Of a stretch of DNA of 64,000 nucleotides, positions 1 to 11,804 are shown in pieces. Source of the stretch: Cricetomys ansorgei (Eukaryota > Chordata > Mammalia > Rodentia > Nesomyidae); NCBI GenBank assembly GCA_026225945.1, contig JAMJFZ010000175.1, forward strand, positions 1 to 64,000, read 5' to 3'. Made by a program: the position numbers and the translations under genes. The notes under the pieces were generated by a model that had not been told where the DNA came from, did not search any database, and saw only the letters and a list, made by a program, of their open reading frames with translations. How positions within the stretch are numbered: position 1 is the stretch's first letter; every line of letters starts with the position of its first letter.

Positions 1-410
1 GGTCATAAAAAATTAATAACTGCCTGAGAGTGGCTTGTTTCAGGGAAGCCGAAGTCCTCTGAAGGAATGTTCCTTCTCTAGCTAAACATTTAACTTCAGC
101 GGAGAAGCTATTGTCCTAGGCAAGCCTCTAACTTCACCAGAAAAGCTACTTCCCTGGGCAAGCATCTAACTCCATCAGAGAGAGATTATCTCCCCTGGGT
201 AAACATCCTGCCCCAGCAGGGAAGATGTTTTGTTCTGTTATTTATCTTGGCTTCAGGATGTTTTTACCTATGCACCATCTCACCCTGTAATTAACACCTT
301 GTGTGTAATCCCTGTAGCTGCACGTAGTCCCCTAATGAAAGGGGTATAGGATTGGAGAGAAAAATAAAATTTCAGCTCCATTCCATCTGAACTGAATGAT
401 ACCGTGTGTG
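1..410. mobile_element. LTR-like segment
   Basis: It contains repeated 'cttcaccagaaaagctac'-like units separated by ctgggcaagc, and aataaaatttcagctccatt near its 3' part, as in retroviral U3/R/U5 organisation. The left edge is outside the window. Family not assigned. Confidence 0.3.
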
Positions 411-959
411 TCTAGTCTATTCCCTTCCCTTCTCGTCTCTTCTCCCCCCTCCTCATAAGGCCCTTCAGTCCCACTCCCCATTCAGGCACTTTCTGACTTG
501 CCAGGCTGGTCCCGACAGCACCTAGAACAATTTGTGATCTCACGATGGCAGTGTTGAGCCACAAAGCACAAAGCTTCCTCCTTAACGCCGCATGGGCAGC
601 TCTAACAAAAGGAAGGGTGGACCCAAAGCACCCAGTGTAGAAGTCAAAACTGAGAAGTAGGGTTTCAGAAGAGATGTGCACCATTACCTAGAGTGTGGGA
701 ATATGGATGTCTTGTTTAACCAGAGAATTGAGCACATCTGTGTTGGCCACAAAGTCTCATAGACACTAATAAGCCCAATGCAAATGGTGCTTGGATTCTG
801 AGGGTCTGTGACTGCTTTAGGGTTCATGAGAGCATCTTTGTGAGAGATTCTGGGTCTCAGGGTCATGAATTAGTATCATTTAAAAACAAAAGGTAGAGGT
901 AGGCTCCTTGAAGACAGCCATCATTAAGGGTTAAGAACCTGGGGTAATGGAAAAAGTTT

Positions 960-1760
960 ATGTGAGCAACTCATGGAAATTAAAAAATGCACATGTAGAC
1001 AACTGTCAGTTCAAAGGAGAAATTCCAAAAGAAAGTTAGAAAGTGCCTCAAGCAATGAAATGAAAACAGGACATCAAAACTCACTGAATGAGAAGCAATG
1101 CAAAGGGGAAGCTTATGCAATAGATGCTCGCTGTAAAAACCATCTCAAATAAGCAACTAAACTCTCTTCCTCCAGGAACTATCAAAAAAAGAGCAAACTA
1201 AACTCAAAATTAGCAGGAGGGAGGAAATAAAGATTGAAGCAAAAATAAATGAACGGAGAACAGAAAACAACGATTTTTTTAAAGTTGAAATGAAAAGTTC
1301 ATTTTTTGAGGTATGAAATTGGTAAAGCAGTCACTAGGTTAACTAAGAAATGAAAGTCAACCAACTTAGAAAGGGGCTACTTTACAGTTAGTCCCATAGA
1401 AACAAAAGAGGTACAAAAGCATAGTTGTGAATGGCTGTCATCAAATTACACAACATGTAAGAAATAGAGGAAATCCCAGCGACGGAAAACCCATTGGTGC
1501 TGAATCTCGAAGAAAAAAATATGCAACTGACCAATGATGATAAATAAGGAGACGAATAATTAGCCAAAACCTCCAGCAGTGAACAAACCTAGGACCTAAT
1601 AGTTTCACTGGTGATTCTACCAGCAAAAAAAAGAATTTATAAAAATTGTCCTTAAACGCTTCAACAAATTAGAAAAAAAAGAACACTTCCAAATTCACTG
1701 TATAAGCAAATATCACGAAGGAAGAAAATGAGCTCCATGATAAAATTAACTAACTTCTAG
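960..1760 (+). mobile_element. Old L1 (LINE-1) ORF2 remnant
   Basis: The plus strand shows degraded L1 ORF2 sequence. A segment around 1180-1250 reads like the KEQTKLKISRREEIKIEAKIN part, and one around 1590-1690 matches the 'GP-FTG-FY...LP-S' part that opens the reverse transcriptase region. Stops and frameshifts are frequent, so it is inactive. Confidence 0.65.
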
Positions 1761-1764
1761 CTTC

Positions 1765-3085
1765 TCAGAATAAGTTGAAGAACAGTGAACTCAGTGAAAA
1801 CATTCACTGGCTCCAGAGAATCTCCTCTCCAGCAACCCCAAAGCTCAAATTGTGGAAAATCAAACTAAAGCCCTCATTACGAGACTGGCTGAAATACAAA
1901 GAAAATTCAAGTCCCAGCCTCAGAGGGTGTCAGGCATTCAAAGTTAAAGGCATTCATTGGTACAGAATGGGCTCATGAACAAAGTGGCCATGGTGGTAGA
2001 GATGGGGGTTATGCATAGGCTCGACAACATGGACTTCTACCCACCAAGGCTGCCCTGGCTACAGCTGCTGCTGAGTGCCAGATCTGCCAACAGCAGAGAC
2101 CAACACTGAGCCCCAGATAGGGCACCGTTGCCTGGGATGACCAGCCAGCAACCTGATGGCAGGTAGACTACATTGGACCACTTCCTCTGTGGAAAGGACA
2201 GTGCTTTGTCCTTAATGGTGTAGATACTTATTCTGGTTATAGATTTCCTTCTCCTGCACGTGATGCTTCTGCCAAAACCACTATCCATGGACTTACAGAA
2301 TGCCTTATCCACCATCATGGTGTTCTACACAGTATTGCTTCTGACAAAGAAACTCAGATCACAACCAGAGAAGTGCGACAGTGGGCCCACAATCACGGAA
2401 TCCACTGGTCTTACCATGTCCCTCACCATCCTGAAGCAGCTGGCTGATAGAAAGATGGAATGGCCTTTTGAAGGCATAGTCACAGTGTGAATTAGGAGCC
2501 AGCAGCCTGGAGGGCTGGGGCAGGGTTCTCCAGAAGGAGGTCTATGCTTTGAATCAGCATCCAGTATATGGTATGGTTGGAAAAGAGAATAGTTCTACTC
2601 ACTGACTCCCCTAGTGAACCACTAGAATTTTTTTTTTGTTTGTTTCTTGTTCCCTAGACCTTAAGTTCTGCTGGCCTAGAAGTTTTGGTTCCAGAGTAGG
2701 GAGGGTTCCTGGCAGGAGCCACAACAAACATTCCATTGAACTGGAAGCTCGGACGGACTTCCCCTGGCCACTTAGGGCTTCTGAAGCCCTTAAACCAACC
2801 AACTTAGAGAGAAACAGCAGTGTTAGGAGGGGTTGATTGATCCAGATTACCATGGGGAAATTGGGCTGCTTTTCCACAATGGAGGTAAGAAAAACTGTGT
2901 CTGGAGTGCAGGAGATCTTTTAGGATGTCCTTTGGTGCTACCGTGTCCTGTGGTTAAAGTAAATGGCAAAATACAACAACCAAATCCAGGCAGGATGATG
3001 AAGGGCACAATCCTGTCAGGAATGAAGGTATGGGTCACCCTTCCAGGAATAGGGCCGAGACCTGCTGAGTGCTACTGAGGGTGGA
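1765..3085 (+). mobile_element. ERV-L-type endogenous retrovirus pol remnant (integrase and dUTPase regions)
   Basis: A zinc-finger-like part near 2030-2090 (CQIC motif) is followed by an integrase catalytic core. VDYIGPLPL (about 2165), SDKET (about 2342) and HHPEAAG (about 2430) carry the D, D and E positions. A one-base loss then gives a stop at about 2446. Further along, IDPDYHGEIG (about 2836) is the dUTPase motif 3 signature. An integrase followed by a dUTPase in pol is the known arrangement of ERV-L elements. Several frameshifts and stops break the frame, so it is an inactive fossil. No intact gag or env is seen. Confidence 0.7.
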
Positions 3086-3499
3086 TGAAATATGCAGAAT
3101 GAGTAGTAGATAAAAGTAGTTATAGATACCAGCTTAAGGCCATGTGACCGGTTGCAGAAAAGAGGATTATAATTGACATGAGTGTTTCTGTTGTATCTTG
3201 TTAAGAATGTGTTTGTACAGATATTTGTGGTTTGTCTGTTTGTTTTACTCAATTTCTTATCACGGGTTGTAACATCAATTAAGAGAATACCAACGGTTAT
3301 CATATTTAAGTTTGAGATACTAAAAGAATGTTTCTCAAGGGACATTGCTACCTATCCTAAATATATAATGAGGATTTTTTTATATGTGAGATACTTAGAC
3401 CATGTTTAGGCATAATTATGATTGGTTATTGCTTTTATTTGAAAATTAGCCATGACGTTAGGAGATATGATTATGTGTCAAGTTGGCAAAAGGTGGACT

Positions 3500-3962
3500 T
3501 GTGATGGTTATTCTCGGTTGTCAACTGGACCACATCTGGAACTAACTAAAACCCCTGAAATGGATAGGCACATCTGTGAGTGATTTTTGCTTATTTGAAG
3601 TCAAAAGATCTACTTCTAATCTGGACCTTTAGAGTGGGAATACACACCTTCAATATGGAGGTGGGAAGACACACTTTAATCCGGATATTTAAGGTGGAAG
3701 GATCCACCTTTAATCTGGGCCACACCTTCTGGTGGCAGACAATATAAAAGATAAGAAAGACAGAAACTCCCTCTCTTTGCCTGATTGATCTTGCTCTCAC
3801 TGGCACTAAAGCCTATTTCTTAAGGATTCTGGAGTATACTGAAGACCTGTTGAAACATCCAACCTCATGGACTGAAAAACTACTTGATTCTTGGGCTTTC
3901 CATTGATAGACAGCCATTGTTTGACTAGCTGGACCACAGCCTATAAGCCATCTAATAGATCA
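3500..3962. mobile_element. Rodent DNA-transposon-like repeat (hAT/Charlie type, tentative)
   Basis: It begins gtgatggttattctcggttg and includes paired 'aatctggacctttagag / aatctgggccacacc' modules, which I associate with nonautonomous Charlie-like rodent repeats. Assigned from memory of the consensus only. Confidence 0.35.
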
Positions 3963-4072
3963 ATATTATTTTTATATTATACATATGTATATAAATGTGT
4001 ATAATATATAATATATATTATATATACATTATATTTATACAATGTACATAATGTTTTATATATATATAAACA
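3962..4072. repeat. AT-rich low-complexity stretch
   Basis: It consists of TA-dinucleotide-rich sequence with repeated tatatata and ataatatataat runs. Confidence 0.8.
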
Positions 4073-4484
4073 CAACACCATAAAGGAATTTACATTTGTG
4101 TTGAGTAAGTGAAGCTGACAAAAGCATTTGAAAGAAAATGGAACAGAAAAGAGTCTAGTGATGTCATATAAACAAAGACAAATCGTCTAACATAGAAGGA
4201 CCAAGAACAGGTTGCTATGAGGATGAATTTGTTCTATGCAAAATAACTCAGTAGAAGAATTTAACTTCAGAGCTGGGGGTGTAGCTCGCTGGTGATGAAC
4301 AGTAAGTTAGCAACTGTGACACCCTAGGTCACTCCAGTAACTTCAAGCACTCAAGTAACTTGAAGATTAGAAGAATATTAACCAAGGCTTTTAAGTGTAA
4401 GCTAGAAATGTTTGAAATGAAAGATAAGGTTAGTACTAAAAGTAGATTAAAATTGGGTCATCTGGAACTGGAGTCGTGGGTCAC

Positions 4485-4822
4485 CATATAGGTACTAAGA
4501 ATTGATTTATTTGAATAAGATCCTGTAAGAGCAGCAGGTGCTCTTAACTGCTGAACAATCTCTCCAGCTCCCCATTCGTCTGTCTATAAATTTTTAAGGA
4601 TTTATTTTATTTCATGTGCGTGAGTATTCTGGCGGCATATATGTCTGTTCACCACACGCACACCTAATGCCTAAGGAGGTCAGCAGAAGGTGTTGGATCC
4701 TCTGGAACTTGAGTTATAGATGTTCAGGAGCCACCGCGTAGGTGCTGAACTCAGGTCCTCTGCCAGAGCATCCAGGGCTCTTAACCATGGCTCTGAGCCA
4801 TCTCTCCATCCTCGATTTTTGT
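4485..4822 (-). mobile_element. B2/B3 SINE fragments, antisense
   Basis: Two adjacent matches end in cagcaggtgctcttaactgc...tctctccagc (to 4570) and ggctctgagccatctctcca (to 4815), the reverse complement of the tRNA-derived B2/B3 head. The second includes the aggatttattttatttcatg tail. They are unique to the left flank. Confidence 0.65.
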
Positions 4823-5007
4823 ATTTTAAAACGGGCCATGATGATACCAGTTTTGTTCTCTAACTCTCTAATACTCTAAATTATGCATGTGCAGCATGAT
4901 ATGTACATAATATGTATACACAAAGCACAACGCATGCGCGGACCTTCTAACTAGGCACAAAAGAAGCCCCGGAAATGCAGCTGCGGGATACAGCGCGACA
5001 CTCCGGT

Positions 5008-5025
5008 TGGCCAGCAGAGGGCAAC
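5008..5025 (+). promoter_or_regulatory. CTCF-like motif, plus orientation
   Basis: TGGCCAGCAGAGGGCAAC closely follows the CTCF core consensus (TGGCCASYAGRKGGCR). It sits in a locally CpG-rich stretch (about 4930-5030), 675 bp left of the duplication start. Binding is not shown. Confidence 0.4.
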
Positions 5026-5699
5026 CCCGCACCTTGCTGCATTTACCTTCCTATGAGATTTACCTCCATGCCAACTTTTTGAGAGTCATCAGAGTCCAGA
5101 TGGCTGGGGAGTGTAGTTAAGATTCCCACTCTTTCATCTGTTGATGAGCCTAACAGAGCTACCTAGTCGTAATTACAGGGATCGTGTCGAGGTTGCTGGG
5201 TCTGTGTCCCTACAGGACAAGTCTGTCTTGTTATCTCCAGAGTGTTAAATCAAATAGGTACCTTCTTCAGTCCTTATTTGATTTGCCAGTAGTATATGGC
5301 CAGCCCCCTCCATGTTTATATATATCTAATTAAAATTTTATAGCATATTGGATGGGTTAAACTGCATGCAATTAAGCTGAGAGCAATCATTTAACATCGA
5401 ATGTCACACAAATTGATACTTCTCTGAACACTAAAGCTTAGTACTTATAATAAATAAATGTCTGGCACTAGATTTATGAATAGTATATTTGAAGACAGGA
5501 GATTTTTTAAAGTATCTATTTCAAGTAGGTCTATCCTATGTAGACTTTTAAAAAAAACTATTTAAATTTATTTTACAACTAAATAAAATCAAAGTGGCAA
5601 TTTCAAAACTGATAACCTCTTTAGAAAACCAATGAAACTTAAACTTACTTGAACTTACAATTCTGAATTGATGTTTATCAAACGAATTAAGAAGGACAA
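5026..5699. other. AT-rich flank with no gene recognised
   Basis: No splice-consistent coding sequence or identifiable repeat seen. The segment ends at the left duplication boundary. Confidence 0.5.
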
Positions 5700-5795
5700 A
5701 GCCAATGATTGCTACATTGTCCACATAAGGACATCCAATAACCCAATTTTTAACATTTATTTTACTATGGTTTTTAATTTGTACTATTTATTTTA

Positions 5796-5990
5796 ATTTG
5801 TGTGTGTGTGTGTGTGTGGGTGTGTGTGCGCGTTTGCAGGTGCCTTCAGAGGCCAGACAAGGGCATTGGATCCCCTGCAGCTGGGGTTACAGGTGGTTGT
5901 GAGCTACCTGCTGTGTCTGCTGGGAACCGAACCATCCTTTGGAAGCATCTCTGGAGACACTCTTAACCACCGGGCCCTCTCTCCTTCCCC
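5796..5990 (-). mobile_element. B3 SINE, antisense, with (TG)n tail
   Basis: After a (TG)n run the sequence reads ggtgccttcagaggccagac...ggagacactcttaaccaccg...gccctctctcc, the reverse complement of B3. It is the first landmark of the unit. Copy 2: 36271-36450. Confidence 0.7.
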
Positions 5991-6564
5991 TTACGCGCTT
6001 CCTTAGGCATCCAGTGTTAAGTTTTTCACATTCACAGCTAAAATATTTTTGAATTCTATAATTAAAAACCGATAATTATGCTTCAGGTAAAAACAAATTA
6101 ATGTCAACCATAGCATCGCTGCTGTTGAGTGGAACCATATGAACTGCCACCACAATTTTTTTTTTTTTCTGTAAAATGGCAGTTATATATGGTTCAGCTC
6201 AATACATCCCAAGGGGGAAAGTCCTGGGCATAATTCATAAACCTTTTTCATGACAAGATACATAGAGAATTATGACTAATGAAGAAAGAAGAGGAGAAGG
6301 AAGACAGGAGCCAGATTTGCCTGCACCATGAAGGTGCAAACCTCAGCACGTTTTATGTGTGTACCCTAGCATCCACTCTCATTTACCCAGCGTCTGTTTA
6401 TAGCGGTCAGCAGTATCTCATCATGCTGATGTCATCAGATACCAGGACATCATCATGCCCGCTTGCACACAGGGACACAGACATAAGCTTTCAAAACTTT
6501 GGCCGAAGCAGTTTTTTTTTATTGTTTCTCATGTAGAGTTTTAATTTTTTTTTTTTGCCATCCT

Positions 6565-6975
6565 TAATAACTGTCCTGGTTATTTTTTGGCTTTGCTTTT
6601 CAACTTGACACAAGCTAGAGTTATTTGGAAAGAGGGACCCTCGAGGGAGAAAATGCCTCTATACAACTGGCCTGTAGGCAAGCCTGTGGGGCCTTTTCTT
6701 GATTAGCCATTGATTCAGGAGGGCCCATTCACCGTGAGAAGAACTACTCTGGGTTATTATTACCATCTTGAGTTATTTATAGAAGAAGGAAGGCTCACAG
6801 TCCACAGGGAACAAGCCAGGAAGCAACGTTCCTCTTTGGCCTCTGCTTCAGTTCCTGCTTCCAGGTTCTTGTGTTGAGTTCCTGCCCTTCGTGATGGACT
6901 ACAGCGGTAAGCGGAAGTAAGCCTTTTCCTCCCCAGGTTGCCTCTGGTCGTCCTGTTCGTCACTGTAACTCTAAA
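6565..6975. mobile_element. URR1-type rodent DNA repeat (tentative)
   Basis: It contains tcaacttgacacaagctaga, cctgtaggcaagcctgtggg and gccttttcctccccaggttg, all typical of a rodent nonautonomous hAT-like repeat I know as URR1. Copy 2: 37024-37432. Confidence 0.45.
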
Positions 6976-7804
6976 AATTATCTACATAAAGATACAGAAA
7001 ATTCCAACTTGATCTTGACACTTCACTCCCGAGACGCGTGTAGTTTTCCTCTAAAAGTCTCTCCTCCTGCTACCTTGGGAGTAAGCTAGCACGGTCTCTT
7101 GCCAGCACGTAGCTTCCTTCGTGCTCTCCTAGTACCTTCTTTAGACCTTCCCGCGCCTTGCTTCTGTTATTTGTTATCCGAATGCAGACCATGCTCTTAA
7201 AACTCTTCAGTTGCTTCAGTCTATGAAAACCAGCTCCCTATCAAGCTCCTCACGGGCGGGCCCACGTGAGCTCAAATGGGATAAATTGTGCCCACCAGAA
7301 ATACATACATTGAAAGTTTTACCCACAATGCCCGAGAATACGGTTTGATGTAATTATGGGAAGATGGGGTTTTTAGGGTGAACGCACGCTATGACCAGCG
7401 TCCTTACAACAGAAGACTAGGATACAGGCTGGGTCAGAGGGAATGCTACTTGAAGACACAAGAAGGCAACCACCTGCAACCCAACTAATAAGAGAGACCT
7501 CGTGGGGGGCGAACCCTGGCGAACATGTTGGCCTCAGACATCTAGCTTCCAGAAAATTAGAAAGTTTAATTTTTGCTGTAGAAGTCACCCCTTCTATAGG
7601 ACTCTGTGAGGGCAGCCCTGGCAACTAACGCAACCCACTTTCAAGCCTGGGCTCATTTTATAACCCCCGTGCTCACTATGTTCCAGCAGTGGAAGCTTTC
7701 CTTTGGCTCTCTGAACTGTCTTACTCCTGTTTGCCATGGACTTGGCATACATACTCTCCCTACTTCCTTGAAGGTCCTTTGACCATTTCCTCTGGGTCTG
7801 GTTG

Positions 7805-8040
7805 ATTCTTTTTTATTAAAAAAATTAGATTATTTTATGTGTGAGAGAGTTTTGCTTGCATGTATGTCTGTGTACCACAGGTATGCAGTGCCCACCAATG
7901 ACGGAATTGGGTGTCAGATCACCTGGAACCAGAGCTATGGACTCCTGTGAGCCATCACGTGGGTTCTGGGAACTCAAGGCAGGTCCTCTGAGAGAGCAAG
8001 CAAGTGCCCTTAACCTCTGAGTTATCTCTCTAACCTCTTC
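7805..8040 (-). mobile_element. B2/B3-type SINE, antisense
   Basis: The segment runs from the T-rich/A-rich start through ccatcacgtgggttctggga to agtgcccttaacctctgagt and ends with tctctctaacc. Copy 2: 38270-38505. Confidence 0.65.
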
Positions 8041-8045
8041 TTCTC

Positions 8046-9140
8046 TCTGTGACATCATACTTTCCTTCATCCAACTGTTGTGCCTGCCAAGGCGCTAATG
8101 CTCCTGAGCATGCAGTACTGTGTAAGCATGGCTCCTGGTCTCAGTGTTCCCCTGAGATAAACAGCTTTGTACTGTAATTTTCCTGTGACAGCTACCCATT
8201 GGCAAGAGGACTCTAGACCTCTTGGGAAGAGACTCTGTGGATATCAGAATGGAATGCCAGACACCAAGACGTGTAGCTTCGATTCTTGCCCTTCAAAGAA
8301 AAGACTGCTCGGTCGTGAGGAGTGCGGTTAGCTAGCAGTGGCTGTTAATTGGTTTGGACTCCCCTACCCTTTAAGCTAAGGCACTGGTCTCTTTTGGGGT
8401 GCCCCCCCAAGCCGTGACAGCATTTCTGTCTAACACAGGAAAGCTTCCCTTCCCAGTTCTGCTGCTTCCTAGCTCCTTTTGTGAGTTACTTGCCAATAAT
8501 CTCTTTGCCTCCTAAATCTGTCTCTGCACCTGCTCTCCAGTGGACCGTGCTGGGATTTTGGAGCTAAGCATTGGACGCTGGTAGCTCTCATTCTCTTCTG
8601 TCACTGACTCCAGCAGGTGTTTAGCACTGATTCTGGCCAGTGTCAGCGGTATGTATGCACTATCACCCTGGCTGCTGGGGGACAAGGAAATAATCCCTGT
8701 TTGGATCATGAATCGAATAAGCTTGTGTTCCTTGCTATTCTTCTCAGCACTGAATATACACTGGCGTCATATAAATGAGTTGAATGTTTCCACAGGATTT
8801 CTGAATGAAGTATTCGTTCAAATAGTCAAGAGTGAGACTGAGGTCAAGGTCACTAAATCCGTTTCCCATTAGCCGGTTGCCTTCAGTAACGCTAGCTAGT
8901 TAAAAATGGGCAGTCAGCTGGTTATACTCGAACTCCTTAAGCCCCTTACCACGCACACGTCGTCACTTCTCACTGCCTCACTCACATAAACAGTGTACAT
9001 GCCGTGTCAGGAGGAGGAGTGTTAACATGGTTAGTGATAAGGAAGGTGCCCGAATTGAAGTCACGAGTGGAGGGAAATGGCTGTTGCTTTCTGCTATGGA
9101 AGCATCTTTTCTAATTCATTACTAGAAAAAACCAATAATC
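8046..9140. other. No gene recognised
   Basis: Short ORFs of 65-81 codons recur in copy 2 simply because the DNA is duplicated. None has a recognisable domain or supported splice pattern. Confidence 0.5.
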
Positions 9141-9147
9141 CATAGCC

Positions 9148-9480
9148 AGGTGTGGCTCTGCAACCTGTCATCCCCACATTCAGGAGCCGGGGCAGGAGGA
9201 TTACCACCAACCCAAGGCATTCAGGGCTATGTAGTAAGCTCAAGGCCAGCTCTATGTGAGGGGCTGGGAAGATGACTGGGGAAGCACCTGCCGTGCAGGG
9301 TTCCAGCAAGGTCAGATCAGGGCTTCAGGACTCACACTGGAAAGCTGGTTGTGGCTGAATGCACTTTTAACCTCAGCACTGAGTGGAGACTGGAGGATTG
9401 GTGGGACTTGCTGGCCAGGCAGTCTAGCTGAAAAACACCAAGCTCCAGGTTCATCGGGAGACCCTGTCTCAAGGGAATAA
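9148..9480 (+). mobile_element. B1 fragment followed by B4-like SINE
   Basis: A B1-like part (agccaggtgtggctctgcaa...ctcaaggccagc) is followed by gaggggctgggaagatgact...agaccctgtctcaaggg. Copy 2: 39607-39945. Confidence 0.6.
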
Positions 9481-9544
9481 GGGAAAAAGTGGTGGACAAT
9501 GACACCTGATGCCCTCTTTGGATTTCCACATGTACTAGCATAAG

Positions 9545-9975
9545 TACAGGCACGTGCACACATACAAACACACATGTACATACACACACACGTATATACA
9601 CGCATACACACACGCACACACATACACACACATGCATATACACACATACACACACATGCACACACACACATAGACGTACACACACATACAAATGCACACA
9701 CAGACACACACATGCACATACACACACATACACACATGCATACACACACAGACATACACACACATGCACATGCACACACACACATACACACATATGCACA
9801 CACATACACATATATGCACACACATACACACACACATGCACATGTACACACACACAGACATACATACACATGCACACACACATACACACACTTGCGTACA
9901 CACATACACATGCACACACATACACATACACCATATACAAAAAAAGGAAGAAGAGGAGGAGGAAGAGGAGGAAAC
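9545..9975 (+). repeat. Long (CA)n microsatellite with GA-rich 3' end
   Basis: About 390 bp of CA repeats are interrupted by catg and tata units, followed by a GGA/GAA-rich tail. The long Thr-His or Cys-Val ORFs here on both strands (up to 232 codons) are repeat translations. Copy 2: 40013-40438. Confidence 0.92.
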
Positions 9976-10244
9976 AAAAGCAATAATCCCCAAGTTACCC
10001 ATTCACCCATTCATTCATGAAATACTTGCAGACCGGCAGAGAGTTGCGAGTCACCCCTCATTGAATCCATCTTGAGCTACACCCACAGTTCAATATTTTA
10101 AAGAAATCCATGCGCAGTTTCTTTAGTAGCACCTGCCAGGCAGACACCTCTGGAGGTCTACAGAACTGTTCATGCTTATTCCTCTCTCCATTTAACCTTC
10201 CTCCCTCTGTGTTAAAAACATCCTGACCTGTGTAGTGGAGTGAG

Positions 10245-10432
10245 AGAGCAGAGGGCTCCTGGGTTAGACAATCCAAGAGGGTTTAAATCTATGTTCTCCC
10301 ATTGACGGGCTGTATGACCTTGTACAGTTACTTAGTCTCTCTGAGTTGTAACTCATATTATGGTGAAACGAATAAAACAGTAGTACACATCATCTAGAGC
10401 TATTGCAAAGTTGAAATGAAATAAAACCTATA
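10245..10432 (+). mobile_element. MIR SINE
   Basis: The stretch tgaccttgtacagttactta and the following gtctctctgagttg match the conserved MIR core. Copy 2: 40722-40890. Confidence 0.55.
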
Positions 10433-10756
10433 CGTACCTGCCTCTTTCTTGAGTTCTTTATTTCCCCATTGATGTGGGAAATATTTTTACTTTTTATTTT
10501 TCTAGTTCCAGGATAAATGAAACTTGTACTGAAACAAAATATGTTCCCATCAGAACTATGTGTCTTTGTAAGCAGACTCTTGGAATAATTTCTGCTTGGA
10601 ACTCCATCAGCAAATATGACTTTGAACAATGCTGTTTTTCTTTAATAATGCGATTATGTCCAGTCTGTTGAAGTCCAAAGGTCTCTAAGGTAAAAACAGC
10701 TGATGCAATTTGACTGTCTGTTAGCCCAAGAAAGACCTTTCTTGATAATCTTTGAA

Positions 10757-11062
10757 AAATGTTTTAAAGATTTATTATTTTTATGTGTGTGTACCTGTAT
10801 GAGTTTATGTGCACCACATGTGCACAGTAGGCCACGGGTGGCCAGGAGAGAATGCATGATCCCCTATAACTGAAGTTCCAGTCAGTCGTGAGCTACCATG
10901 TGGATGCTGAGAACTGAACCTGGGTCCTCAAGAACAAGAAGCAAGAACAAGTTTCAAGGGATCTGACTTCCTCTTCTGACCTCCACAGCACCAGGCATAT
11001 ACATGGTACACAGACACGCATGCAAAACAAACACTCATACACATAAAATAAAAATAAATCTT
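10757..11062. mobile_element. B2 SINE fragments in opposite orientation
   Basis: The left part (10757-10950) is antisense B2/B3-like (taaagatttattatttttat...ggatgctgagaactgaacct). The right part (10955-11062) is a sense B2 3' end (ctgacctccacagcaccagg...ataaaataaaaataaatctt). Copy 2: 41222-41526. Confidence 0.6.
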
Positions 11063-11064
11063 TT

Positions 11065-11226
11065 AGCCAGGAGGTGGTGGCACATGCCTGTAACAGCACT
11101 CGGGAAGGCAGAGACAGGTGGGTCTGTGAGTTTGAGGCCAGCCTGCTTTACAGAGCAAGTTCCAGGACAGCCAGGGCTCTACAGAGAAACACTGTCTCGA
11201 AAAACAAAACAAAACAAAACAAAAAA
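11065..11226 (+). mobile_element. B1 SINE, sense, 480 bp upstream of lipocalin copy 1
   Basis: It reads agccaggaggtggtggcaca...gtttgaggccagcctgcttt and ends in a (AAAAC)n tail. Copy 2: 41529-41691. Confidence 0.85.
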
Positions 11227-11413
11227 TCTTTTCAAACCATGATCAATGCATCTACTTCCACACTCCACTGGAGTCTTGAAGCAGAGATTCTCTACCAGCC
11301 TGACTTCCCAGTTCAGCCCCAGTCCTGCCACGCGTAATTGGCTTTCTGATTCTAAGTCAGATCCAAAGTTTCATCTGGCTTCACATGGCAGCTCTCTAGA
11401 GCGTCCGCTATTT

Positions 11414-11526
11414 TTCTTGAGAAGAGGATTTGAGATACGCAAGGTTACTAAATCAATCCACAGGAGACTTGTCAAGTTTGTCAAGTTTGAAAAGGTCAGG
11501 AACAATCCTTGGCCCCGCATCGATAA
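11414..11526 (+). promoter_or_regulatory. Candidate liver/sex-bias factor motifs upstream of lipocalin copy 1
   Basis: Within about 240 bp of the predicted start lie TTCTTGAGAA (11414-11423, a STAT-like palindrome with 4-bp spacing), AAATCAATCC (11450-11459, ONECUT/HNF6-like on the minus strand) and ATCGATAA (11519-11526, CUX-type). These factor families are known to act in growth-hormone-dependent, sex-biased liver transcription. These are string matches only. The second and third recur unchanged in copy 2 (41915-41924 and 41984-41991). Confidence 0.3.
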
Positions 11527-11619
11527 ATGAGAAAACATTTGGCAGAGACTGAGGCGGGTGGAGGAGACCCGTAGAGAAAAAGAAAGAAAAGCCCAAACAC
11601 ACACTGACCTCAGAAGGTG

Positions 11620-11625
11620 TATAAG
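11620..11625 (+). promoter_or_regulatory. TATA-like box of lipocalin copy 1
   Basis: TATAAG lies 84-89 bp upstream of the ATG, placing transcription start near 11650 with a 5' UTR of about 60 nt. An A-rich stretch (11574-11600) precedes it, as in mouse Mup promoters. Copy 2 has the same box at 42089-42094. Confidence 0.6.
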
Positions 11626-11708
11626 AACAGGGCCTGGGAGGGTAGAATGCAGCGCCAACAGGGGAAGACTCAGTCCTGACCGAGAGAAGATTCCATTCCC
11701 TACCAAAA

Positions 11709-11804
11709 ATGAAGCTGCTGCTGCTGTTCCTGGGGTTGGGACTGACCCTAGTCTGTGTTGGTACAGAAGGAACTAGTTCTGAAGAGAACTTTGATCCAGA
11801 AAAG
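11709..11804 (+). CDS. Lipocalin copy 1, coding part of exon 1
   Basis: The exon encodes residues 1-32: the signal peptide and the mature N-terminus up to NFDPEK. It ends in phase 0. The donor AAAG|GTAGAC lacks the usual G at +5 and is weak. Reading through it gives a 74-residue ORF ending at 11933. The next plausible donor (gccag|gtggga, exon end 11865) would shift the frame into exon 2, so 11804 is the supported exon end. Confidence 0.88.

Noticed and set aside
2037..2490. Possible functional retroviral integrase
   Set aside because: The frame is broken by a base loss just after the HHPEAAG motif and by other stops; it is a decayed ERV-L remnant.
9312..10075. ORFs of 127-232 codons on both strands
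   Set aside because: They translate a (CA)n microsatellite (Thr-His or Cys-Val runs); the same happens at 39775-40540.
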